Origin: Stutzerimonas frequens
Lineage (GTDB): Bacteria; Pseudomonadota; Gammaproteobacteria; Pseudomonadales; Pseudomonadaceae
Length of the DNA: 64,000 nucleotides
Assembly (NCBI RefSeq): GCF_024448335.1
Contig: NZ_JAMOHM010000008.1
Coordinates: forward strand, 1-64,000
Direction: 5' to 3'
The notes beneath the pieces are model-generated. The model was not told the DNA's origin. It did not search any database and saw only the letters and a program-made list of their open reading frames with translations. Shown piece after piece: positions 32,640 to 41,065 of this stretch (position 1 is the stretch's first letter; each line of letters begins with the position of its first letter). The position numbers were made by a program, and so were the translations under genes.

Positions 32640-32754
32640 TGTAGGGCGGCTTCAGCCCAGCGTGGCGCGGTTTTCGGTCAGATCGCCGGCCTGTCTGTGC
32701 TCCGCATACGACCAATCCGGGTCATACGCAGGGTGGATGGCCGCAGCCATCCAC
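32640..32754. repeat. Degenerate GTAGGGTG-type repeats, copies 2 and 3
   Basis: A half-element TGTAGGGCGGCTTCAGCCC begins at 32640. A second hairpin CGCAGGGTGGATGGC...GCCATCCAC spans 32727-32754 and nearly copies the left arm of copy 1. Together with copy 1 they fill the katE to metallopeptidase gap. Confidence 0.6.
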
Positions 32755-32767
32755 GCCGGGCGCCTCG

Positions 32768-33265
32768 TCAGCCGCTCTGCAGCTCCCGCCAATGCAGGAA
32801 CAGCCGCAGGTCGAACTCGATCTGCCCGTAACCCGGCAGCATGTGCTCGCAGAGCTTGTAGAAGGCACGGTTGTGCTCGCTTTCACGCAGATGGGCGAGC
32901 TCGTGCACCACGATCATCTGCAGAAACTCCGGCGCCGCCTCGCGAAACAGTGCGGCGACGCGGATTTCCTTCTTTGCCTTGAGCTTGCCGCCCTGCACCC
33001 GTGACACCGCGGTATGCAGGCCCAGCGCGCGATGGGTCAGGTCCAGCCGATTGTCGTAGAGCACCTTGTCGATCGGCGGCGTGCTTTTCAGGTACTCCTG
33101 CTTGAGCGTCTGCACGTAGCCGTACAGCGCCTTGTCGCTCTGCACCTGATGCCGGCCGGGATAGCGCCGCTGCAGGTAATCGCCCAGACGGTCCTCGGCG
33201 ATCAGCTGGCGCACCTGAGCCAGCAGCGGCTCGGGGTAGCCGCGCAGGTACTTGAGATCGGTCAT
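32768..33265 (-). CDS. YgjP-like (DUF45) zinc metallopeptidase
   Basis: 165 residues starting MTDLKYLRGYPEPLLAQVRQ. The gluzincin-type motif is VVHELAHLRESEHNRAFYKL: HExxH with a downstream His, the DUF45/YgjP signature. No signal peptide, so cytosolic. Its ATG overlaps the znuB stop by one base, making it the last gene of zur-znuC-znuB-this. Linkage to a zinc importer suggests it depends on, or is induced with, scarce zinc. Substrate unknown. Confidence 0.82.
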   Translation of the reverse strand: MTDLKYLRGYPEPLLAQVRQLIAEDRLGDYLQRRYPGRHQVQSDKALYGYVQTLKQEYLKSTPPIDKVLYDNRLDLTHRALGLHTAVSRVQGGKLKAKKEIRVAALFREAAPEFLQMIVVHELAHLRESEHNRAFYKLCEHMLPGYGQIEFDLRLFLHWRELQSG

Positions 33266-34050
33266 CAGGCGCGTTTCGGCCAGGCGAAGCTGAGCAGGAA
33301 AAGCGCGGCGGCGCTGACCACGATGGACGGCCCAGCCGGGGTGTCTTCGTACCAGGACAGCGTCAGGCCCAGGCATACCGCGACGATACCCAGCACGCTG
33401 GCGCCAAGGGCCATCTGCTCCGGCGTGCGCGCATGGCGCTGGGCCGCGGCGGCGGGAATGATCAGCAGCGAGGTGATCAGCAGCACGCCGACGATCTTCA
33501 TCGCCACGGCGATCACCACGGCGATCAGCAGCATCAGCGCCAGGCGGATGCCGGCCACTGGCAGGCCTTCGACCTTGGCCAGCTCCTCGTGCACGGTGAT
33601 CGCCAGCAGCGGCCGCCACAGCGGAATCAGCATCAGCAGCACCAGGGCGCTGCCGCCGATGATCCAGGCCAGATCGCTCGGCCCGACGGCGAGCAGATCG
33701 CCGAACAGATAGCCCATCAGGTCGATGCGCACGTCATCCATGAAGCTCAGCGACACCAGGCCGAGCGACAGCGTGCTGTGCGCGAGGATGCCGAGCAGGG
33801 TGTCGGAGGCCAGCGGCTGGCGCTGTTGCAGGGTCACCAGCAGCAGGGCGAGCAGCACGCAGCCGACGGCCACCGCCAGCGTCAGGTTGACGTCCAGCAT
33901 CAGCCCGAGGGCGACGCCGAACAGCGCGGCGTGGGACAGCGTGTCGCCAAAATAGGCCATGCGCCGCCAGACGACGAAGGAGCCGAGCGGGCCGGCGACC
34001 AGCGCCAGGGCCAGGCCGGCGAGCAGGGCGTTGAGAAGGAAATCGGGCAT
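33265..34050 (-). CDS. znuB: High-affinity zinc ABC transporter permease
   Basis: 261-residue ABC-3 family permease with about eight hydrophobic segments. Family blocks: GPLGSFVVWRRMAYFGDTLSHAAL near the N-terminus and ITVHEELAKVEGLPV. Partner of ZnuC, and follows it with a 12-bp gap. Confidence 0.95.
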   Translation of the reverse strand: MPDFLLNALLAGLALALVAGPLGSFVVWRRMAYFGDTLSHAALFGVALGLMLDVNLTLAVAVGCVLLALLLVTLQQRQPLASDTLLGILAHSTLSLGLVSLSFMDDVRIDLMGYLFGDLLAVGPSDLAWIIGGSALVLLMLIPLWRPLLAITVHEELAKVEGLPVAGIRLALMLLIAVVIAVAMKIVGVLLITSLLIIPAAAAQRHARTPEQMALGASVLGIVAVCLGLTLSWYEDTPAGPSIVVSAAALFLLSFAWPKRA

Positions 34051-34062
34051 CTGATGCTCTGT

Positions 34063-34833
34063 CTAGTGCTTGCAGTCCGGGCCGTGGACGTGGGGTTTGC
34101 CGATCACCACGCTGCCGTGCAGGTCGTGGCTGTGATCGTGCTGGTGGTGGTAGATCGCCAGGCTGCGCGCATCCTGGCCGAACAGCTCGACGAAGGCCGG
34201 GTCGCTGCTGACCTGTTCCGGATGCCCCGAGCAGCAGACGTGGCGGTTCAGGCAGACCACCTGATCGGTGGCACTCATCACCAGATGCAGGTCGTGGGAG
34301 ACCATCAGCACGCCGCAGCCGTAGCGGTCGCGCAATACACCGATCAACCGGTACAGCTCGGCTTGGCCGGCGACGTCGACGCCCTGCACCGGCTCGTCGA
34401 GTACCAGCAACTCCGGCTCGCGCAGCAGCGCGCGGGCGAGCAGCACGCGCTGCATCTCGCCGCCGGAAATCTTCTGCAGCGGGCTGTCGATGACATGCTC
34501 GGCACCGACTTCACCCAGCGCTGCGAGGGCACGGGCGCGGTCGACACCGGGTACCAGGCGCAGGAAGCGCAGCACCGACAAGGGCAGGGTGGGGTCGACG
34601 TGCAGCTTCTGCGGCATGTAGCCGACGCGCAGCTTCGGCTTGCGCCAGACCTGGCCGCGATCGGGCTTGAGCAGGCCGAGCACGGCGCGCACCAGGGTGG
34701 TCTTGCCGGCACCGTTGGGGCCGATCAGGGTGACGATCTCGCCGCGATGCACCTGCAAGTGCGCGCCTTCCAGCACATTCTGGTTGGCGAAGCGCACGTG
34801 GATGTCATCCAGCCGCAGCAGTACCTCGCTCAT
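34063..34833 (-). CDS. znuC: Zinc ABC transporter ATP-binding protein
   Basis: 256 residues. GPNGAGKTT (Walker A), [15 protein letters not shown] (signature), [12 protein letters not shown] (Walker B) and MVSHDLHLV (switch His). The C-terminus is His-rich ([14 protein letters not shown] ... HVHGPDCKH), a zinc-handling tail common in ZnuC. The start overlaps the zur stop by 4 bp. Confidence 0.96.
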   Translation of the reverse strand: MSEVLLRLDDIHVRFANQNVLEGAHLQVHRGEIVTLIGPNGAGKTTLVRAVLGLLKPDRGQVWRKPKLRVGYMPQKLHVDPTLPLSVLRFLRLVPGVDRARALAALGEVGAEHVIDSPLQKISGGEMQRVLLARALLREPELLVLDEPVQGVDVAGQAELYRLIGVLRDRYGCGVLMVSHDLHLVMSATDQVVCLNRHVCCSGHPEQVSSDPAFVELFGQDARSLAIYHHQHDHSHDLHGSVVIGKPHVHGPDCKH

Positions 34834-35315
34834 GCGGCGTTCCGGCAGTTCGAGCAGAGCCCGACGACTTCCACGGTCTGACCTTCGACGGTGAAGCCGA
34901 CACTACTGGCGGCGCTGTCGATGGCCTCGGCGATGGCCGGACGCTCCAGTTCGATGGCGGTGTGGCAGAGACGGCAGATGAGGAACTGGCCCTGGTGCGG
35001 ATGCTCCGGATGATTGCAGCCAACGAAGGCATTGAGCGAGGCGATGCGGTGGACCAGGCCGTTCTCCAAGAGGAAGTCCAGCGCACGATAGACGGTGGGT
35101 GGCGCGGCGCGGCGGCCGTCCTGCTCGCTCAGCACGGCGAGGATGTCATAGGCGCCGAGCGGCTTGTGGCTCTGCCAGACCAGCTCCAGCACGCGCTTGC
35201 GCAGTGCGGTCAGGCGCACACCCTGGCGCGCGCAGAGGCTGTCGGCTTCGGCCAGCGCGTGGCTGACGCAGTGGTCGTGATCGTGAGGCGTACAGGCCAG
35301 CGGGGTCTTGGACAT
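34830..35315 (-). CDS. zur: Zinc uptake regulator Zur (Fur family)
   Basis: 161 residues. A winged-helix DNA-binding domain ([44 protein letters not shown]) precedes the metal/dimer domain with [21 protein letters not shown]. Structural-zinc CxxC pairs are CRLC and the C-terminal CSNC. An N-terminal HDHDHC may bind metal too. With zinc bound, Zur represses znuA and its own operon. First gene of the minus-strand operon, 58 bp from divergent znuA. Confidence 0.93.
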   Translation of the reverse strand: MSKTPLACTPHDHDHCVSHALAEADSLCARQGVRLTALRKRVLELVWQSHKPLGAYDILAVLSEQDGRRAAPPTVYRALDFLLENGLVHRIASLNAFVGCNHPEHPHQGQFLICRLCHTAIELERPAIAEAIDSAASSVGFTVEGQTVEVVGLCSNCRNAA

Positions 35316-35334
35316 GGGCGGCGACGTGTTGGGG

Positions 35335-35358
35335 GAGAGACGTTATTATGTACCAATT
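35335..35358. promoter_or_regulatory. Probable Zur operator between zur and znuA
   Basis: The only AT-rich patch in the 58-bp divergent gap contains CGTTATTATGTAC (35341-35353), resembling half of the gammaproteobacterial Zur box (GTTATANTATAAC type). One site could control both directions. The palindrome is imperfect, so the exact box is uncertain. Confidence 0.42.
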
Positions 35359-35373
35359 CAACCCCTTCGAGTG

Positions 35374-36420
35374 ATGCCCGTGAATCGTCTTTTCTCCCTT
35401 CCGTTGCTGGCGGCGCTGCTCGCTGTCGCTGCGTCCGCCCAGGCCGAAGTGCGCGTTCTGACCAGCATCAAGCCGCTGCAGCTGATCGCCGCGGCGGTGC
35501 AGGATGGCGTCGGCCAACCCGATGTGCTGCTGCCGGCCAGCGCTTCGGCGCATCATTATTCGCTGCGTCCGTCCGATGTACGGCGTATCCGCGATGCGCA
35601 GCTGTTCTACTGGATCGGTCCGGATCTGGAGAGCTTCCTGCCGCGCGCACTGAGCGCTCGCGAAGGCACGACCGTGGCGGTGCAGGACCTGCCGAAGCTG
35701 ACGCTGCGTCGTTTTGGTGATGCGCACGCGCACGACGAGGCTGAACATCACGATCACGACGATCACGACGATCACGACGATCACGACGATCACGACGATC
35801 ACGACGATCACGACGGCCATGACCATGATGCTCATGAGCATGACGAGGCCGCGCACGAGCCTGCCCATGCCGACGAGCACGACCACGACCATCGCCCGGG
35901 CACGCTCGATGCGCACCTGTGGCTGCTGCCGGCCAACGCCCTGATTATCGCCGAGCGCATGGCCGCTGACCTGGCCGCCGCCGACCCGGCCAACGCACAG
36001 CGCTACCAGGCCAACTCGGCGGCCTTCGCCCAGCGCATCGAGGCGCTCGACGCCCGCCTCAAGCAGCGCTTCAGCAAGGTGCAGAACAAGCCGTTCTTCG
36101 TTTTCCACGAGGCCTATGACTACTTCGAGGCGGCCTACGGCCTGCGCCATGCCGGCGTGTTCAGTGCCGGTGGCGAGTCGCAACCCGGCGCGCGGCATGT
36201 GGCGGCCATGCGCGAGCGCCTGCAGCAGGCTGGTCCGAGCTGCGTGTTCAGCGAACCGCCGGCGCGTCCGCGTCTGGTCGAGACGCTGACCGCCGGCTTG
36301 CCGGTGAAGATGGCGGAACTGGACGTGCTGGGCGTAGGCCTGGCGACCGATGCGCAGGGCTACGAGAAGCTGCTGGAAGGTCTCGGTGATACCCTGGCCG
36401 ACTGCCTGGAATCGCTCTGA
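35374..36420 (+). CDS. znuA: Zinc ABC transporter substrate-binding protein
   Basis: 348-residue periplasmic cluster A-I binding protein. The signal peptide ends AVAASAQA before EVRVLTSIKPLQL. Zinc ligands are expected at the His in ASAHHYSLRPSD and in FVFHEAYDYFE. Between them (~113-173) lies a very long His/Asp loop encoded partly by a perfect 9-bp tandem repeat, thought in this family to collect or sense zinc. The start could be ATG 35374 or GTG 35380; the choice changes two residues. Divergent from zur. Confidence 0.95.
   Translation: MPVNRLFSLPLLAALLAVAASAQAEVRVLTSIKPLQLIAAAVQDGVGQPDVLLPASASAHHYSLRPSDVRRIRDAQLFYWIGPDLESFLPRALSAREGTTVAVQDLPKLTLRRFGDAHAHDEAEHHDHDDHDDHDDHDDHDDHDDHDGHDHDAHEHDEAAHEPAHADEHDHDHRPGTLDAHLWLLPANALIIAERMAADLAAADPANAQRYQANSAAFAQRIEALDARLKQRFSKVQNKPFFVFHEAYDYFEAAYGLRHAGVFSAGGESQPGARHVAAMRERLQQAGPSCVFSEPPARPRLVETLTAGLPVKMAELDVLGVGLATDAQGYEKLLEGLGDTLADCLESL
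35752..35814 (+). repeat. Tandem 9-bp repeat (x7) encoding Asp-His-Asp in znuA
   Basis: Seven perfect, in-frame copies of GATCACGAC encode (Asp-His-Asp)7 at residues 127-147. Imperfect His/Asp codons flank both sides. The unit is a multiple of three, so copy-number change keeps the frame. Confidence 0.97.
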
Positions 36421-36440
36421 GACCGGGCCGCAATGGCATT

Positions 36441-36504
36441 GGTGGGCTGAAGCCCACCCTACCGAACGCCACCGCCGCCCCTGTAGGGTGGGCTTCAGCC
36501 CACC
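36441..36504. repeat. Palindromic GTAGGGTG element, copy 4
   Basis: Two 22-bp arms (36441-36462 and 36483-36504) are perfect inverted repeats; each arm is itself a small palindrome (GGTGGGCTGAAGCCCACC). Starts 20 bp after znuA and may also terminate transcription between the convergent genes. Confidence 0.85.
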
Positions 36505-36553
36505 GGTTTTCCCTGCAAATACGGCGAGAACGGCCCGTCAGGCCGGATAAGCC

Positions 36554-37879
36554 TCAGCCGGCCTTACGTATACCGTCGGCGAGCAACTCCATCATCTGGT
36601 CGATCTCGGCCTTCTCGACGATCAGCGCCGGCGACAGCGCAATGGTGTCGCCGCTGGCGCGTACCAGCAGGCCCTTCTCGAAACACTCGCGGAACACTTC
36701 GTAACCGCGCTTGCCGACGCCATCGGCATGGGCGGCGAACTGGATACCCGCGACCAGCCCGACCGTGCGGATGTCGATCACGTTGGGCAGGTCCCTGAGG
36801 CTGAACAGTGCTTCCTGCCAGTAGGGCTCCAGATCGATGGCCTTCTGGAACAGGTTTTCCTGCTGATAGATCTGCTGGGTCGCCAGTGCCGCCGCGCAGG
36901 CCACCGGATGCCCTGAGTAGGTGTAGCCGTGGAAGAACTCGATGACGCTTTCCGGCCCTTTCATGAACGCGTCGTACAGTCGATCGGCGACCAGCACCGC
37001 ACCCATGGGGATCGCGCCGTTGGTCAGGCCCTTGGCGCAGGTCAGGATGTCCGGCGTGACGCCCCAGCGCTGCGCGGCGAAGGCCTCGCCGACGCGACCG
37101 AAGCCGGTGATGACCTCGTCGAAGATCAGCAGGATGCCGTGCCAGGCGGTAATCTCGCGCAGCCGTTGCAGATAGCCCACCGGCGGCAGGATCACCCCGG
37201 CCGAGCCGGACATCGGCTCGACGATCACCGCAGCGATGTTCTCCGCACCATGCAGCGTCACCAGCCGTTCCAGTTCATCGGCGCGCTCCACGCCGTGCTC
37301 CGGCAGGCCGCGGCTGAAGGCATTGCGCTGCAGATCGAGGGTGTGCGGCAGGTGATCGACACCTGGCAGCATCGGGCCGAAGGCGCGACGGTTGTTGGCC
37401 ATGCCGCCGACCGACATGCCGCCGAAACCGACGCCGTGATAGGCCAGCTCGCGGCCAATCAGCCGCGTGCGTGAGCCCTGACCGATGGCGCGCTGGTAGG
37501 CCAGGGCGATCTTCAGCGCGGTATCCGCCGACTCCGATCCGGAGTTGGTGAAGAACACCCGGTTCAGGCCTTCGGGGCTGATGGCGGCGAGTTTTTCCGC
37601 CAGTTCAAAGGGCAGCGGGTGGCCCATCTGAAAGGTCGGAGCAAAATCCATCTTGGCGATCTGCTTGCTCACCGCTTCGCTGATCTCGCGTCGCCCATGG
37701 CCGGCGTTGCAGCACCAGAGGCCGGCGGTGCCGTCGAGCACCTGGCGGCCGTCGCTCGCCGTGTAGTACATGCCTTCGGCACTCTCCAGCAGGCGCGGGG
37801 TGGCCTTGAACTGGCGGTTGGCGGTGAAGGGCATCCAGAAGTGATCAGGCGAGGCGTTGGGATGGAAATCCTGTGACAT
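36554..37879 (-). CDS. Omega-amino acid:pyruvate aminotransferase (class III)
   Basis: 441-residue PLP enzyme of fold type I, class III. PLP Lys283 is in LTCAKGLTNGAIPMG, Asp254 in LIFDEVITGFGR, and the phosphate-binding FFTNSGSESADTALK is intact. The WMPFTANRQFK N-terminus matches beta-alanine/omega-amino acid:pyruvate transaminases (BauA / PA5313 type). Likely moves amino groups from putrescine, GABA, beta-alanine or similar to pyruvate. Divergent from an aldehyde dehydrogenase that can oxidise the aldehyde product, the arrangement known for PA5312-PA5313. Exact donor cannot be told from sequence. Confidence 0.87.
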   Translation of the reverse strand: MSQDFHPNASPDHFWMPFTANRQFKATPRLLESAEGMYYTASDGRQVLDGTAGLWCCNAGHGRREISEAVSKQIAKMDFAPTFQMGHPLPFELAEKLAAISPEGLNRVFFTNSGSESADTALKIALAYQRAIGQGSRTRLIGRELAYHGVGFGGMSVGGMANNRRAFGPMLPGVDHLPHTLDLQRNAFSRGLPEHGVERADELERLVTLHGAENIAAVIVEPMSGSAGVILPPVGYLQRLREITAWHGILLIFDEVITGFGRVGEAFAAQRWGVTPDILTCAKGLTNGAIPMGAVLVADRLYDAFMKGPESVIEFFHGYTYSGHPVACAAALATQQIYQQENLFQKAIDLEPYWQEALFSLRDLPNVIDIRTVGLVAGIQFAAHADGVGKRGYEVFRECFEKGLLVRASGDTIALSPALIVEKAEIDQMMELLADGIRKAG

Positions 37880-38066
37880 GGGGCTGGCTCCGGCGGCGAG
37901 CGACTATGCTGCAGCGGCGCCGCAGCGTTTTGCTCGAGTCTATGTTTAATAAAACGAACAAAACAAGGCGATTTACCGGCCGTTCGTAAAAAATATTGAT
38001 AGGGTCCGCGCCGCTGGTTTAGGGTGCCTTTTCCACAACCCGAAGACCTGAGAGAGAGGAAGCACC

Positions 38067-39560
38067 ATGCCCAGCCTGACTTTCGCCGATTGGCAACAGC
38101 GTGCCCGTGACCTGCGTATCGAAGGTCGCGCTTTCATTCAGGGCGAATACACCGAGGCGCAGGCTGGCGACCGTTTCGACTGCATCAGCCCGGTGGACGG
38201 GCGGGTGCTGGCGCAGGTCGCGAGCTGCGACCAGGCCGACGCCGAGCGGGCGGTGGCCAGTGCCCGTGCCGCATTCGAGGCCGGCAGCTGGGCGCGCCTG
38301 GCACCGGCCAAGCGCAAGGCAGTGCTGATCCGCTTCGCCGACCTGCTGGAAGCCAACCGCGAAGAACTGGCCCTGCTGGAAACCCTCGACATGGGCAAAC
38401 CGATCGGCGACTCGCTGACGGTGGACATCCCAGGCGCCGCGCGGGCGCTGCGCTGGAGCGGCGAGGCGATAGACAAGATCTACGACGAGGTGGCGGCAAC
38501 GCCCCACGACCAGCTGGGCCTGGTCACCCGCGAGCCGGTCGGCGTGGTGGCGGCCATCGTGCCGTGGAATTTCCCGCTGATGATGGCCTGCTGGAAGCTC
38601 GGCCCGGCACTGGCCACAGGCAACTCGGTGGTGCTCAAGCCGTCCGAGAAGTCGCCGCTGACCGCCATCCGCATCGCCCAGCTGGCGATCGACGCCGGCA
38701 TTCCGGCCGGCGTGCTCAATGTCCTGCCAGGCTACGGCCACACCGTCGGCAAGGCGCTGGCGCTGCACATGGACGTCGACACCCTGGTCTTTACCGGCTC
38801 CACGCGGGTGGCCAAGCAGCTGATGATCTACGCCGGCGAGTCGAACATGAAGCGCGTCTGGCTGGAGGCGGGCGGCAAGAGCCCGAACATCGTCTTCGCC
38901 GATGCGCCCGACCTGCAGGCGGCTGCCCAGGCGGCGGCTGGTGCGATCGCCTTCAATCAGGGCGAGGTCTGCACTGCCGGTTCGCGGCTGCTGGTGGAGC
39001 GATCGATCAAGGAGCGCTTCCTGCCCATGGTGGTGGAGGCGCTCAAGGGCTGGAAGCCGGGCAACCCGCTGGACCCTTCGACCAACGTCGGCGCCCTGGT
39101 GGACACCCAGCAGCTCAATACCGTGCTGGGCTACATCGACGCCGGGCGCCAGGCCGGCGCGCAGGTGCTGATCGGCGGCCAGCGGACGCTGGAGGAAACC
39201 GGCGGGCTGTACGTCGAGCCGACCATCTTCGATGGCGTCGACAATGCGATGAAGATCGCTCAGGAGGAAATCTTTGGCCCGGTGCTCTCGGTGATCAGCT
39301 TCGACAGCGCCGAGGAAGCGGTGGCGATCGCCAACGACACGCCCTACGGCCTCGCTGCCGCGGTGTGGACCGCCGACCTGTCCAAGGCGCACCGCACCGC
39401 GCGGGCGCTGCGCGCCGGCAGTGTGTGGGTCAACCAGTACGACGGCGGCGACATGACCGCGCCGTTCGGCGGCTTCAAGCAGTCCGGCAACGGTCGTGAC
39501 AAGTCACTGCATGCCTTCGACAAGTACACCGAGCTCAAGGCGACCTGGATTCAGCTCTAA
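38067..39560 (+). CDS. Aldehyde dehydrogenase, KauB/PuuC type
   Basis: 497 residues. Catalytic Cys302 is in FNQGEVCTAGSR, general base Glu267 in WLEAGGKSPN, and Asn168 in IVPWNFP. Overall sequence fits gamma-glutamyl-gamma-aminobutyraldehyde / 4-guanidinobutyraldehyde dehydrogenases (KauB, PauC, PuuC), which oxidise amino-aldehydes from polyamine and arginine breakdown with NAD(P)+. GAGAGAGGAAG lies upstream of the ATG. Divergent from the aminotransferase; the 187-bp AT-rich gap (37880-38066) holds both promoters. Confidence 0.88.
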   Translation: MPSLTFADWQQRARDLRIEGRAFIQGEYTEAQAGDRFDCISPVDGRVLAQVASCDQADAERAVASARAAFEAGSWARLAPAKRKAVLIRFADLLEANREELALLETLDMGKPIGDSLTVDIPGAARALRWSGEAIDKIYDEVAATPHDQLGLVTREPVGVVAAIVPWNFPLMMACWKLGPALATGNSVVLKPSEKSPLTAIRIAQLAIDAGIPAGVLNVLPGYGHTVGKALALHMDVDTLVFTGSTRVAKQLMIYAGESNMKRVWLEAGGKSPNIVFADAPDLQAAAQAAAGAIAFNQGEVCTAGSRLLVERSIKERFLPMVVEALKGWKPGNPLDPSTNVGALVDTQQLNTVLGYIDAGRQAGAQVLIGGQRTLEETGGLYVEPTIFDGVDNAMKIAQEEIFGPVLSVISFDSAEEAVAIANDTPYGLAAAVWTADLSKAHRTARALRAGSVWVNQYDGGDMTAPFGGFKQSGNGRDKSLHAFDKYTELKATWIQL

Positions 39561-39566
39561 CGGCAT

Positions 39567-39645
39567 CCGTAGGGTGGATGTCGCCTTTTACATCCACCTT
39601 GTTGCACAGCCATGGTGGACCGATGAAGCGTGATCCACCCTACGG
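39567..39645. repeat. Palindromic GTAGGGTG element, copy 5
   Basis: The ends CCGTAGGGTGGAT (39567-39579) and ATCCACCCTACGG (39633-39645) are perfect 13-bp inverted repeats. The inner left hairpin is GGATGT...ACATCC. Sits between the convergent aldehyde dehydrogenase and glycosyltransferase genes. Confidence 0.85.
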
Positions 39646-39661
39646 TCTTTTGAGCGTTCAG

Positions 39662-41065
39662 CTAGCTTTGCCCCCACTGCCCGCTGCGGCGCATCACCCC
39701 CCACTGGTGTTTACGCCGGGAGAACCACTGCCAGAGACCGCGGCAGCGCCAGAGGGTGTTGAGCTGGCGGTAGCCGAAGTTCTCCAGCACGGCCATCAGA
39801 AACAGCTGCAGCATGTCGCGCCGGCGGCTGTAGACGCGGAAGGACATGGTCTCCAGCAGCAGGCCGTTGACCGACAGCAGGATGCCCATGCCGATCGCCA
39901 CCAGCAGGAAGGCCGCCAGCGCCGCGTAGGACACCGCGCCGAAGGCGAAGCCCGCCAGCATGAAGCCGTAGCCGACCAGTTCGATCAGCGGGCCGATCCA
40001 TTCGAACAGCGCCATGAACGGCCAGGCCAGCCAGCCCGGCGTGCCGCCACGCAGGCTGAAGGCCAGCCGTGCATGCCGGCTCAGGCTTTCCGCCAGGCCG
40101 CGTTGCCAACGGCTGCGCTGGCGGCCGAGGGTGCCGAGGTCTTCCGGGCATTCGGTCCAGCAGATCGGGTCCGGCAGGTAGCGGATGCGGTAGGGAATGC
40201 GCTTCTCGCGGTGATAACGGTGCAGCCGCACCACCAGCTCCATGTCCTCGCCAACGGTATCGGTGCGATAGCCGCCGACCGCCATCACCCGTTCGCGGTC
40301 GAACAGGCCAAAGGCGCCGGAGATGATCAGCACGGCATTGAGCGGCGACCAGCCGAGACGGCCGAACAGAAAGGCACGCAGGTACTCGACGATCTGGAAG
40401 CGCGCCAGCCAGTTGCGTGGTAGCCCGGCCTGGATCAGGAAGCCGCCGCGCACTTGCGAGCCATTGGCGATGCGCACCGTGCCGCCGGCGGCAATGGTGC
40501 GCTCGTCCTCGAGGAAGGGCTGGACCACGCGCAGCAGGCTGTCGCGCTGCAGGATGGAGTCGGCGTCGACGCCACAGAACAGGCCGTAGCGCGCGGCATT
40601 GATACCGGCATTCAACGCATCGGCCTTGCCGCCGTTGGCCTTGTCGACCACGCGCAGGTTGGCGTAGCGCCGCGAGCGATAGATGGCCTGCACCGGTTGG
40701 TGGGCGACAGCCTGGCGCAACGGCTCGGGGTGCGGCACCAGGTCGAATTCCTCGATCAGCACGGCCAGGGTGCGGTCCTTCGAACCGTCGTTGATCACCA
40801 CGATCTCGAATTCGGGGTACTGCAGCTGCAGCATCGAGCGCACCGAGGTGCGGATCGTCGCCTCTTCGTTGAAGGCCGGCATGAGCACCGACACCGGCGG
40901 TTCGACGCCGAGATAAGGCGCCAGCTCGCCGGTTTCTGCGCGCTGGCGGATGTAACCCATCAGGCTGCCCATCGACAGCAGGTTGAGCAGCAGGTACATG
41001 CCGTTGAGCAGCAGGAAATAGAGGATGAAGGCGACCTGCAGCCACCACAGCCAGTCGACCGTCAC
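39662..41065 (-). CDS. Processive family 2 glycosyltransferase (polysaccharide synthase)
   Basis: 467-residue inner-membrane synthase. An N-terminal membrane segment (~8-30) is followed by a GT-A domain with VSVLMPAFNEEATI, INDGSKDRT, the DAD motif (Asp167/Asp169), TVGED (270-274) and Q316-R-S-R-W (QxxRW), the D,D,D,QxxRW pattern of processive synthases such as BcsA, PgaC and NfrB. At least two or three C-terminal membrane segments (~350-430) follow. No PilZ or MshEN domain is fused, so any c-di-GMP control must come through another protein. The start is GTG with a 4-bp overlap (GTGA) with the HEAT-repeat gene. Sugar unknown. Confidence 0.87.
   Translation of the reverse strand: MTVDWLWWLQVAFILYFLLLNGMYLLLNLLSMGSLMGYIRQRAETGELAPYLGVEPPVSVLMPAFNEEATIRTSVRSMLQLQYPEFEIVVINDGSKDRTLAVLIEEFDLVPHPEPLRQAVAHQPVQAIYRSRRYANLRVVDKANGGKADALNAGINAARYGLFCGVDADSILQRDSLLRVVQPFLEDERTIAAGGTVRIANGSQVRGGFLIQAGLPRNWLARFQIVEYLRAFLFGRLGWSPLNAVLIISGAFGLFDRERVMAVGGYRTDTVGEDMELVVRLHRYHREKRIPYRIRYLPDPICWTECPEDLGTLGRQRSRWQRGLAESLSRHARLAFSLRGGTPGWLAWPFMALFEWIGPLIELVGYGFMLAGFAFGAVSYAALAAFLLVAIGMGILLSVNGLLLETMSFRVYSRRRDMLQLFLMAVLENFGYRQLNTLWRCRGLWQWFSRRKHQWGVMRRSGQWGQS

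Noticed and set aside
35752-35814. Short regular repeats considered as a CRISPR-like array
   Set aside because: Nine-bp units without spacers, in frame within znuA and encoding His/Asp.
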